A stretch of DNA of 5,847 bases from Myxococcales bacterium UBA1238 (GTDB lineage Bacteria > Myxococcota_A > Bradymonadia > UBA7976 > UBA1532): contig DBWM01000037.1 of NCBI GenBank assembly GCA_002309015.1, positions 5,673 through 11,519 of the forward strand. Direction: 5' to 3'. The notes under the pieces were generated by a model. It was not told where the DNA came from. It was given only the letters and a program-made list of their open reading frames with translations, and did not search any database. How positions within the stretch are numbered: the first letter of the stretch is position 1; every line of letters starts with the position of its first letter. A program made the position numbers and the translations under genes. Of this stretch, positions 1-5,847 are shown piece after piece.

Positions 1-37
1 GCGGATCCACACCAGGGCATTTCTCCGCAAAAACGGG

Positions 38-57
38 CTGGTGCGGATCCACACCAG
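38..57. repeat. 20-bp near-palindrome CTGGTGCGGATCCACACCAG, copy 1
   Basis: The two 10-base arms are complementary except at one position. Transcribed from the minus strand, that mismatch becomes a G-U wobble. The palindrome is centred on GGATCC and spans the junction between 42-bp units. A truncated copy lies at 1-15. Confidence 0.8.
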
Positions 58-120
58 GGCATTTCTCCACAAAAATGGGCTGGTGCGGCAAAGAAGTTGC
101 ACGCCTCTGCAAAAAATGCA

Positions 121-140
121 CTGGTGCGGATCCACACCAG
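121..140. repeat. 20-bp near-palindrome CTGGTGCGGATCCACACCAG, copy 2
   Basis: This is an identical copy of the element at 38-57, located at the junction of the third and fourth units, although most of the third unit has diverged. Retention of the full palindrome between diverged flanks suggests that the palindrome is the conserved core of the repeat. Confidence 0.8.
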
Positions 141-169
141 GCCTGCGCTGAGAAAAATGCACCGTCGCT

Positions 170-218
170 GTCAAAATTTAGGGAGCCCCCGGCGGGGAAC
201 GGGGGCAAGGCGGGGCTC
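170..218 (-). terminator. Putative intrinsic terminator of the giant gene (weak U-tract)
   Basis: Read on the minus strand directly after the stop, a 7-bp GC-only stem pairs 206-200 (GCCCCCG) with 191-185 (CGGGGGC) around an 8-nt loop. A competing 7-bp stem pairs 218-212 (GAGCCCC) with 189-183 (GGGGCTC) and overlaps the stop codon. Both are followed by TCCCTAAATTTTGA, so only four consecutive T residues occur, and they sit several bases after the stem. The position and stem strength fit a terminator, but the short U-tract makes efficiency uncertain. Confidence 0.55.
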
Positions 219-3200
219 AGTCTCCGCTTTGCGGGAGTACGCAACTCTTTTTATCGGAGGAGAGCTCGTAAGGGGGGAAGCATCTTCGGCATTCGCGCGT
301 GAGAGCATAGGTCATTTTATATGTACTGTTAGAATATTCTTTCTTGAAGGATTCCTCGCAGAGCATCACGTCGCAATGCTCAATGCGCTCGCAAGGGAGG
401 CAAGCGCAGCGATCTGCTGTCCCGTAGTAGTTGGCTGCGCACAGGCTACACCTCAAGTCACCACCCACCCCTTCGCACTGGGAGTCCTCAGGCAGGGAGA
501 GCATTTGCCAATGGATAGCAGTCATAACTCCGCAATGGGGGATATCAGATGCTACAAATTCGCGGTCGCAGAGATCCCCTGTAAAGAAATAGGGCTCTTT
601 GCCCCGATCGGGATTACCCGTTCGGCATCTTTGCGAGCATTTTTTGCCGCTTCCATTCCGGTTGCAGGTGACGGCATCCGCATCGATCTCAGCGTCGCCG
701 TAGTTGCTCTCCACGCAGAAATTGACGTCCGGTCTGAGGCCGTCGCTGCAGGCATGATTGCAGAGGGTGCCCCAGTAATGTTCATCGCAGGCGGAGCAGC
801 TCTTGTTTTTTCCATTCCTGTCGCAGGTGACCTCATCGAGGCAATGGAGGGTTTCGGGCGAGAGACCTTCGCTGCAGGCGCGATCGCAGGCGGGACCCCA
901 GTAATGTTCATCGCAGGCGGTGCATTTTTGACCGCTGCCGTCCTGATTGCAGGTCACATCCTGAACTTCCAGCCCCCCGCAATGGTTGAGTTCAGACGTG
1001 AGGCCTTCGTTGCAGGCATGCTCGCAGGCGGGGCCCCAGTAATGTTCATCGCAGGCGGTGCAGCTTAAGGTTACACCGTTTTGATCGCAAACGGCGTGCC
1101 CGATGGATGCGCAATGTTTGCCTTCCGTACTGTTGGGGCATTGCTGATCGCAGCGCGGACCGAACCAGCCCGGTTCGCAGCTTCTGCATTCCACGAGTTT
1201 CAACAGGGAGCCCTCCTGACGGCAGAGGACCTCCTGGGGGTTGTCTTTGGCGCAATGCTCGGCTTCGGGGGCATAGCGGCATTCGAGGGTGCAGTCTGCG
1301 CCGTAGTAACCCTGCTGGCACAAATTGCCGGAGTTGCCGAAGCATTCGGTGATGACGCCGGTCTCCTTGTCGCAGATGCCACCGTTGAGACAATGCGTGT
1401 TGCCCGCTTCGTCGGTGCAGCGTTCCTGGCAGTCCCTGTCGCTGCTTTGGAGCCCGTCCCAGAAGCCGGAAGGACAGGCGGTGCAGCTTACGCCATCGAC
1501 ATACAAGCCCGTTGCCCGATCGCAGACAGGCAAATAGTCGGTGTTGGCCTGGCATTCTTCGCCGAGTCTCGCGGAGGACTCTTTGCAGGATTTCATTCTG
1601 CTGTTCAGTTCATTTTGTTCCTGTGGCGATGCGCCCGATGGAATGGAAACCTCGCAGCAGGTGCCGCTGCAATCGCTGCCCCAGTGATTGGCGGAGCAGG
1701 CGATGCATTGGAAGTTGCTGGGGCTGGTGCCGGTGCATTTTCCACAATTCGCCATCTGACTGCTGCAGGCGAGGGTGCAGCGGGGACCATACCAGCCGTC
1801 TTCACAGCCACCGGTGCAAACATCGATGCCGCCGCTGCTGCGATCGCAGGTGGAAAGCTCGGGATGCGCGCAATGCTGACCGGAGCCGTTGGCGCAGGCC
1901 CGTTTGCAGCCGTCGCCCCACCAGCCGGTTTCGCAACCCTCTTCGCTGCAGATATAAAGTTCGCCGGAGTCCTGCTCACATTCTGAACGCTCGGGATGCG
2001 CGCAATGCTGACCGGAGCCGTTGGCGCAGGGCTCAGAGCAGGTCTCTCCAAAATACCCCACCGCGCATTGGGTGCAGCGCCAGCCCTCGGATCCCGCACC
2101 GCTGCAGACGTAATTCCGAACGGCGAATGCCTCACCGTTCACATCGAGCTCGATGATGTCGGGGCAATGCTGATCTTCGGTGGGCGCCGCGCAGGGGATC
2201 TCGCAAAGGGTGCCGTAGAAGCCCAGATCGCACAGTGGTCTGCCTTCATCGTCGGTGCTGCAGGCCGTGATGAAGCCGTCCTTCTGGCCGCATTGCGAAG
2301 CGTCGGGATAAGCGCAGTTCGTCGCGGGATGCTCATCGATCGCTTCCAAAAGGTTATCGCAGTCCTCAACGCATGGGCCGTATGTTTCGTCATCCCAGTA
2401 ACCCGGCACGCAGGCGGAGCAGCTTGTGATCTTTGCCGGCGGATACGGGACGGTGTTTTCGACGCAGGCGACGAGCTCGTTCTCGCTCAGATCGCAGTGA
2501 TTGTGCGCTCTCAAGCCTTCGGAGATGAGCGCTTCCTTGCAGGATTGGGTGCAGGTATTGCCGTACCAGCCGTCCTGGCAGGCGGTGCAGCTCGTGATCT
2601 CGATGGTGGGTACCCCATCCACAAGGGTTTCAACGCAGGAGACGCTGTTGTCTGCGCCCGTGTCACAGAAGCTGGTCACCAGATGAGCGTCGATCGCCGC
2701 TACGCAGGGTTTGTTGCAGGCGTCGCCGTACCAGCCGTCCTGGCAGCCCACGTCGCCGCAGCTTTCAATCGCGCTGCCGTTCTTGTCGCAGGTGACGTTC
2801 GCCCAGCTCTTACAGTGGAATTGATTCGCGATGCCGCTGATCTCATTGCAGGCTTTATTGCAGGCGTCGCCGTAATAGCCGTCTTCGCAGGCGATCCGCT
2901 GTCCGTCGGCGCTGCCGCAGTCGGAGATCCCGCCCGTCCTGTCGCATTGGCTGGTCTCGTTGAGCGCGCTGCAATGGTGAGGTTGTGCGGTCTCAGAGCA
3001 GGATGTGGCGCAGGATGGGCCAAACCAATGGTTGCCTTCGCAGCTGTCTTCCACATCGCAAGCGGTGATCGCGTTTGAATCATCGTCGCTTACTTCTTTG
3101 CAGCGGGCGGTCCCGGGCGTTGCGCAGTGGGTTTGATCTGAGTTCTCGCAGGGCTTCTGACAATCGACCCCACCAAAGCCCGGATCGCAGACGCTGCATT

Positions 3201-5847
3201 TCAGGTTGCTCGCGTTCTCACCATCGGTATCGCAGGTCACCAGGGCGTTTGCGGCACAATGCTGTTGATTGGGGTCGAGCGCGTTCCGGCAGGTCTTGCT
3301 GCAGTCTGAGCCGTAGTAACCGGGGAAGCATTTGTTGCAAACGATGATGTCGTCCGTGCAGGTGATCGTGCTGTCGTGCGCGCAATGGTTCCCGGCGCCA
3401 ACTGCGCATTCCGTGTTGCAGGCGGGACCATAGTAACCGTCTTTGCAGCCGGGCCTGCCGCAGTCGGTGATGACGCCTTCTTTGCAGATGGCGCTCGAAG
3501 GGTTTACGCAGTGGGTTTCGTTTTCGCCGGTGCCGTTTTTGCAGATATCCTGGCAACCCTGACCGCCGCCGAGCACGCAGGCGGAGCAAGTCACGTTTAT
3601 ACCCCAGTCTTTGTCGCAGGTGATCCTGCCGTTCTCGTCGCAACGGTTGTTATGCATGCAGCGCTTCGAGCAATCATCGCCCCAGTAGCCGTCTTCGCAT
3701 GCCTTGCAGGTGATGTTTGTGCCATCGCAGGTGACTTTGCTGTAGTCGGTGTAGCCGTTTTCGTCCTTCGTGATGCAATGCTTGCTGTCGTCGAGCAGAT
3801 CGATGCAAATCGACCTGCAGTCCGTGCCGTACCAACCATCTTTACAGCCATCAGCACTGCAGGCTGCGATTTCGCCCGTCGTTTGATCGCAGGCTGATTG
3901 CTCAGGATGCGCACAATGCTGGCCTTCTGCGTTTTTGCATTGCGACTTGCAGTCGAAGTCGTACCAGCCTTGCTCGCAACCAGCCTCGCTGCATTCTGAG
4001 ATCCTGCCGTCTGCACGCGCGCAAACGGCATCTTCGGGATTTTGACAATGCTGTTCTTCGCCGTTTTCGCATCGCGACTTGCAGTCGGCACCAAACCAGC
4101 CCTGAGCGCAGCCATCGTCGCTGCATTCGGTAATTGCGCCCGAGACTTGATCGCACTGCGATTTGGCGGGCTTTGCGCAATGCTGGCCATCATCGTTTTC
4201 GCATTGCGACTTGCAGTCCGCCCCCGTGAAGCCCAGCTCGCAACCTTTGCTGCAATTGGTGATCACGCCGGTGGTTCGATCGCACGCGATCGCTTCGGGG
4301 GTCTTGCAATGCTGATCGGCACCGTTCGCGCATGAAGCGGAGCAGTCTGCGCCATCGCCATTCCAAAAACCGTCGGCGCAGGCGGCGCATGTGGCGGTCT
4401 GACCCGTGATCTGATCGCAGTTGGTGGAGGCTCCGTCCTTGCAATGGAGGATCTGATCGTTGTTCGGGCAGGTGAAACTGCAGTTGATACCGTAATAACC
4501 TGTCGCGCAGGCAGCACAGCTCGTGATCTCGATCTTCGTGCCGGTCTGGATGCAGCTCACATCTCCGGGCCCGCTGAAGGCGCATTGACTGACTGCGACG
4601 TTGGTATCGGTCGCGCTCGTGCATAACCCATTGCAATCGGAGCCGTAGTAGCCCGCGGGGCATGCGTTGCAGCTTTCAGTGTTTCCGGTTTCCTGGTTGC
4701 AAACGGCGCTCTTTTGGTCTGCGCAATGAATTTCTGCATGAGCGTTGAGGCAAAGCTTGCTGCAGTCTGAACCGAAATAGCCGCCGACGCATGCGCTGCC
4801 CGAAGTCTTGCTGCAAACGGGGGTTAAATCTTCGTTATCGCAGCTGAACTCTGCATCTTCCGTGCAATGCTCCGGTTTCTGGCAGAGGACGCAGACGCCC
4901 CGGAGGCATTCCTTGCCGGCTTCGGTGCAATTCTCGGTGACGATCTTGCTTCCGCAAATGGGCGTCTCGCCGATGCAAGCGGCAACCGGCTTCTTTGAAA
5001 TCCCGTCTTCGCAGGAAGCGGTACCTGTGGGTTCACCGCAGTTTTCGACGGTTCCTTCGTCGTAAACGCAGCCATTTTCGGCAGTTGCGCTGCATTGGCC
5101 ATGCTGCGTTCTGATGCCGGCGGGATCTTCGGTGCAGGTGACGATGTCGGCGCAGGAAATCTCTTCGGTCACACATTCGCCATGCTCGTCGCAGCGGGCG
5201 AAGGTTTTCACGCCCTGAGTCAAAACGTTTCCGTCGCAGGTGATCCCAGCGGTGCAGTTGCAGGAGGCGCAATCCACGAGTTCTCCCGCTTCGATGCAAT
5301 ACGCAAGATCGCCGCAGGTGTCGACGAAGGATGGGGCTCCATCCGGTGCGCAGGCCGCGGTCTCGCCGGAATCGGTGCAGATTTGGGCCTGTAATTTGAT
5401 GTCTTTGCCGTCGCAGCGAAGTTCCGAAGCGCAGCCGCCGCAGACATCGCCCAAGGTGATCTTCAAAGCGTTCTCGGGCTGATAGCCGTCGACGAATCCA
5501 TCGGAATCCTCGCTCACCTTGAGATCGCAGAAAGTCGTCTCTTCGCCGATCACGACTTTGACGGCAAAGCAGACTTCCTGTTCTTCGGTCAGGCGCGTCT
5601 CGTGCTTGAAGCTGGCGCTCAGTTCGGAGGCTTCGATCTCGTCCCAGTCGCCGGTCGGCGCTGCATCGCAGTCATCGCCCTCCCCTTTGACGAAGGAAAC
5701 GACCATACCGTCGATGGCCGGCGAGACTTCAGCGCTGAGCGTGAGCTCTTTTCCAAAGCCCAGGGCCTCGTCGTTGATCCCAAGGATCCTGCAGACTTCG
5801 AGCTTGTCCTCATGGACGGTGCCGTCTTCGTCGGTTGTGGAACCGTC
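217..5847 (-). CDS. Giant cysteine-rich EGF-like repeat protein, 5' end outside window (partial)
   Basis: The frame is open from the right edge to a TGA at 217-219 and gives 1876 visible residues. The first in-frame ATG in the window (5704-5706) is not a credible start: no Shine-Dalgarno sequence precedes it, and the 47 codons upstream continue the same beta-strand-like segment (KELTLSAEVSPAIDG then MVVSF). Order of parts: Ig-like or beta-sandwich segment, a non-repeat cysteine-rich stretch, 29 EGF-like units, and a 138-residue cysteine-rich cap ending LPQSGD. Each unit typically has six cysteines, a GYYGxDC or GWYGxxC motif, and a CDxxTGxIxxC motif near its end. Among known families the closest look is the MEGF/scavenger-receptor-F or laminin-type EGF pattern. 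By inference it is an exported, disulfide-rich structural or adhesive protein. The signal peptide would be outside the window and cannot be checked. I see no transmembrane helix, LPXTG motif or catalytic motif. Confidence is high for the gene and low for a specific function. Confidence 0.93.
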   Translation of the reverse strand, partial: DGSTTDEDGTVHEDKLEVCRILGINDEALGFGKELTLSAEVSPAIDGMVVSFVKGEGDDCDAAPTGDWDEIEASELSASFKHETRLTEEQEVCFAVKVVIGEETTFCDLKVSEDSDGFVDGYQPENALKITLGDVCGGCASELRCDGKDIKLQAQICTDSGETAACAPDGAPSFVDTCGDLAYCIEAGELVDCASCNCTAGITCDGNVLTQGVKTFARCDEHGECVTEEISCADIVTCTEDPAGIRTQHGQCSATAENGCVYDEGTVENCGEPTGTASCEDGISKKPVAACIGETPICGSKIVTENCTEAGKECLRGVCVLCQKPEHCTEDAEFSCDNEDLTPVCSKTSGSACVGGYFGSDCSKLCLNAHAEIHCADQKSAVCNQETGNTESCNACPAGYYGSDCNGLCTSATDTNVAVSQCAFSGPGDVSCIQTGTKIEITSCAACATGYYGINCSFTCPNNDQILHCKDGASTNCDQITGQTATCAACADGFWNGDGADCSASCANGADQHCKTPEAIACDRTTGVITNCSKGCELGFTGADCKSQCENDDGQHCAKPAKSQCDQVSGAITECSDDGCAQGWFGADCKSRCENGEEQHCQNPEDAVCARADGRISECSEAGCEQGWYDFDCKSQCKNAEGQHCAHPEQSACDQTTGEIAACSADGCKDGWYGTDCRSICIDLLDDSKHCITKDENGYTDYSKVTCDGTNITCKACEDGYWGDDCSKRCMHNNRCDENGRITCDKDWGINVTCSACVLGGGQGCQDICKNGTGENETHCVNPSSAICKEGVITDCGRPGCKDGYYGPACNTECAVGAGNHCAHDSTITCTDDIIVCNKCFPGYYGSDCSKTCRNALDPNQQHCAANALVTCDTDGENASNLKCSVCDPGFGGVDCQKPCENSDQTHCATPGTARCKEVSDDDSNAITACDVEDSCEGNHWFGPSCATSCSETAQPHHCSALNETSQCDRTGGISDCGSADGQRIACEDGYYGDACNKACNEISGIANQFHCKSWANVTCDKNGSAIESCGDVGCQDGWYGDACNKPCVAAIDAHLVTSFCDTGADNSVSCVETLVDGVPTIEITSCTACQDGWYGNTCTQSCKEALISEGLRAHNHCDLSENELVACVENTVPYPPAKITSCSACVPGYWDDETYGPCVEDCDNLLEAIDEHPATNCAYPDASQCGQKDGFITACSTDDEGRPLCDLGFYGTLCEIPCAAPTEDQHCPDIIELDVNGEAFAVRNYVCSGAGSEGWRCTQCAVGYFGETCSEPCANGSGQHCAHPERSECEQDSGELYICSEEGCETGWWGDGCKRACANGSGQHCAHPELSTCDRSSGGIDVCTGGCEDGWYGPRCTLACSSQMANCGKCTGTSPSNFQCIACSANHWGSDCSGTCCEVSIPSGASPQEQNELNSRMKSCKESSARLGEECQANTDYLPVCDRATGLYVDGVSCTACPSGFWDGLQSSDRDCQERCTDEAGNTHCLNGGICDKETGVITECFGNSGNLCQQGYYGADCTLECRYAPEAEHCAKDNPQEVLCRQEGSLLKLVECRSCEPGWFGPRCDQQCPNSTEGKHCASIGHAVCDQNGVTLSCTACDEHYWGPACEHACNEGLTSELNHCGGLEVQDVTCNQDGSGQKCTACDEHYWGPACDRACSEGLSPETLHCLDEVTCDRNGKNKSCSACDEHYWGTLCNHACSDGLRPDVNFCVESNYGDAEIDADAVTCNRNGSGKKCSQRCRTGNPDRGKEPYFFTGDLCDREFVASDIPHCGVMTAIHWQMLSLPEDSQCEGVGGDLRCSLCAANYYGTADRCACLPCERIEHCDVMLCEESFKKEYSNSTYKMTYALTRECRRCFPPYELSSDKKSCVLPQSGD
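220..633 (-). other. Protein segment: cysteine-rich C-terminal cap with a degenerate EGF-like unit
   Basis: These last 138 residues contain 14 cysteines but break the array's periodicity. The first half (PYFFTGDLCDREF through AIHWQMLSL) has long cysteine-poor loops. The second half has CSLCAANYYGTADRC, a decayed version of the CxxCxxGYYGxDC motif. The end, CRRCFPPYELSSDKKSC, resembles the CxxC-PGY-LS-D-C pattern seen in furin-like or growth-factor-receptor cysteine-rich repeats. There is no hydrophobic anchor or sorting signal at the terminus, so it is probably a structural cap, but an unrecognised sorting role is possible. Confidence 0.55.
634..1056 (-). repeat. Sub-array of three CDEHYWG units, EGF-like units 27-29
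   Basis: The last three units of the array all begin ACDEHYWG and have lengths of 46, 42 and 53 residues. A 25-bp stretch is identical at 1034-1058, 896-920 and 770-794. Between units 27 and 28 the match extends to 41 bp with one mismatch (1022-1062 against 884-924). They carry an EGLTSE, EGLSPE or DGLRPD stretch after the third cysteine that other units lack. This is the most homogeneous subtype and lies next to the C-terminal cap. Confidence 0.88.
1810..2070 (-). repeat. Tandem pair of EGF-like units 20-21 with a 42-bp perfect DNA repeat
   Basis: Units 20 and 21 both contain CANGSGQHCAHPE. At DNA level, positions 1857-1898 and 1989-2030 are identical over 42 bases and lie 132 bp (44 codons) apart. 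The rest of each unit differs (GYFGETC against GWWGDGC), so identity is confined to the middle of the unit. Confidence 0.9.
3850..4245 (-). repeat. Sub-array of three 132-bp (44-residue) units, EGF-like units 5-7
   Basis: Three successive units have exactly 44 residues and the shared core DCKSxCxN followed by QHC. The 18-bp stretch at 4201-4218 (+ strand gcattgcgacttgcagtc) recurs at 3937-3954 identically and at 4069-4086 with one mismatch, at exact 132-bp steps. This regularity within an otherwise diverged array points to relatively recent unit duplication. Confidence 0.85.
4795..5511 (-). other. Protein segment: cysteine-rich region without EGF-like periodicity
   Basis: This stretch of 239 residues contains 28 cysteines but lacks the GYYGxDC motif that marks the repeat array. 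It includes clusters such as CGGC, CASCNC and CVLC, and short pieces such as CDEHGEC and NCTEAGKECLRGVC. The cysteines are spaced irregularly at roughly 6-12 residues, which fits several small disulfide-bonded modules. It links the beta-rich segment to the EGF-like array. I do not recognise a named domain. Confidence 0.6.
5512..5847 (-). other. Protein segment: probable Ig-like/beta-sandwich region (N-terminal side of visible protein)
   Basis: This part of the large gene has few cysteines and alternating hydrophobic residues typical of beta-strands, for example ELTLSAEVSPAIDG, VVSFVKG and EVCFAVKVVIGEETTFCDL. It is acidic, with runs such as GEGDDCD and STTDEDG. Two spaced cysteines (VCF and TFC) are 13 residues apart. 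The stretch just inside the window edge (LEVCRILGINDEALGFGKEL) loosely resembles the later FCDLKVSEDSDGF stretch, so more than one such domain may stand in tandem. The fold is inferred from the strand pattern only. Confidence 0.45.

Larger units (their letters stand above)
1..167. repeat. Tandem array of about 42-bp intergenic repeats, extending past the left edge
   Basis: Units lie at 1-42, 43-84, 85-125 and 126 to about 167. The first two differ at only two positions. The third has lost most of the GGATCCACACCAG portion but keeps the A-rich core and the CTGGT end. The fourth keeps the GGATCCACACCAG start and then decays towards the terminator region. The first unit starts flush with the window edge, so the array probably continues. 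There are no unique spacers between units. All three + strand frames are open through the first units because the period is a multiple of three and has no stop codon, so openness here is not evidence of coding. Confidence 0.85.
634..4794 (-). repeat. Array of 29 tandem EGF-like units within the giant protein
   Basis: I parsed the translation into 29 consecutive units with no gap or frameshift. Units begin at (high coordinate on the minus strand) 4794, 4665, 4512, 4383, 4245, 4113, 3981 and so on, down to 1056, 918 and 792. Lengths run from 36 (unit 22) to 74 residues (unit 23), averaging about 48. The core pattern is C-x8-C-x3-C-x(6-9)-C-x(7-10)-C-x(8-10)-C, followed after one to four residues by the first cysteine of the next unit; CxAC is the commonest junction. 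Conserved positions are GY/GW plus YG before the second cysteine, a His directly before the fourth cysteine in about 22 of 29 units, and CDxxTG or CDxxG before the sixth. Units 18, 19, 23 and 24 carry insertions. Such rods usually serve as extracellular spacers or ligand-binding stalks; that role is inferred here. Confidence 0.88.

Noticed and set aside
1..167. CRISPR array
   Set aside because: The whole 42-bp period is repeated, with no unique spacers between conserved repeats, and no cas gene is visible.
75..302. Small + strand protein reading through the 42-bp repeats
   Set aside because: All three + frames are open over the first repeat units simply because the unit has no stop and a length divisible by three. 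The frame then runs antisense into the large gene, and no ribosome binding site or domain supports it.
552..911. Other minus-strand open frames inside the large gene (for example 552-911, 1046-1555, 3597-4193)
   Set aside because: They overlap the large repeat gene out of frame, are biased to Arg, Ala and Pro as expected for shifted readings, and lack domains or start signals.
97..1068. Long + strand open frame (continuing frame 1 runs at 1081-1986, 1996-3078 and 3376-3897)
   Set aside because: These frames are in exact codon register with the antisense gene, so each TGC Cys codon reads as GCA Ala. Stops appear only opposite TTA, CTA or TCA codons, which are rare here. The resulting Ala-rich products show no domain and are a by-product of the cysteine-rich gene.
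634..4794. Multihaem cytochrome (many CxxC motifs)
   Set aside because: The CxxC pairs at unit junctions are not followed by His. I found no CxxCH motif, so the cysteines are better explained as disulfides in EGF-like units.
5704..5706. In-frame ATG as the true start of the giant gene
   Set aside because: No ribosome binding site precedes it, and the same frame is open with matching protein character through to the window edge, so the start lies upstream.

Overview
The window is dominated by one very large minus-strand gene. Its stop codon is at 217-219, and its reading frame stays open to the right-hand edge at 5847, so the start of the gene lies outside the window. The visible 1876 codons encode a cysteine-rich, probably secreted or surface-displayed protein. 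It is built mainly from 29 tandem EGF-like units of 36-74 residues (mostly 40-56). No catalytic domain, transmembrane helix or cell-wall sorting motif is visible. I recognise the architecture but no named gene, so no symbol is given.

Layout along the protein (right to left on the + strand). Positions 5512-5847 encode an N-terminal-side segment that looks like a beta-sandwich or Ig-like fold with few cysteines. Positions 4795-5511 encode a cysteine-rich stretch (28 Cys in 239 residues) that does not follow the EGF-like repeat. Positions 634-4794 encode the 29-unit array. Positions 220-633 encode a 138-residue cysteine-rich C-terminal cap with one degenerate unit. Three sub-arrays keep clear similarity at DNA level: units 5-7 (3850-4245), units 20-21 (1810-2070) and units 27-29 (634-1056).

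Downstream of the gene (1-216) there is no convincing coding sequence. A GC-rich hairpin next to the stop codon is a plausible terminator. Beyond it, running off the left edge, is a tandem array of about 42-bp units carrying a 20-bp near-palindrome centred on GGATCC.

Organism: over 5.6 kb of uninterrupted, GC-rich coding sequence with a marked preference for TGC over TGT cysteine codons, followed by a hairpin close to the stop, suggests a bacterium. Giant, cysteine-rich EGF-like proteins are known from Myxococcota/Bradymonadota-type lineages, but this assignment is a guess from architecture, and an intron-poor eukaryote is not formally excluded. Because only one gene is visible, nothing can be said about an operon.
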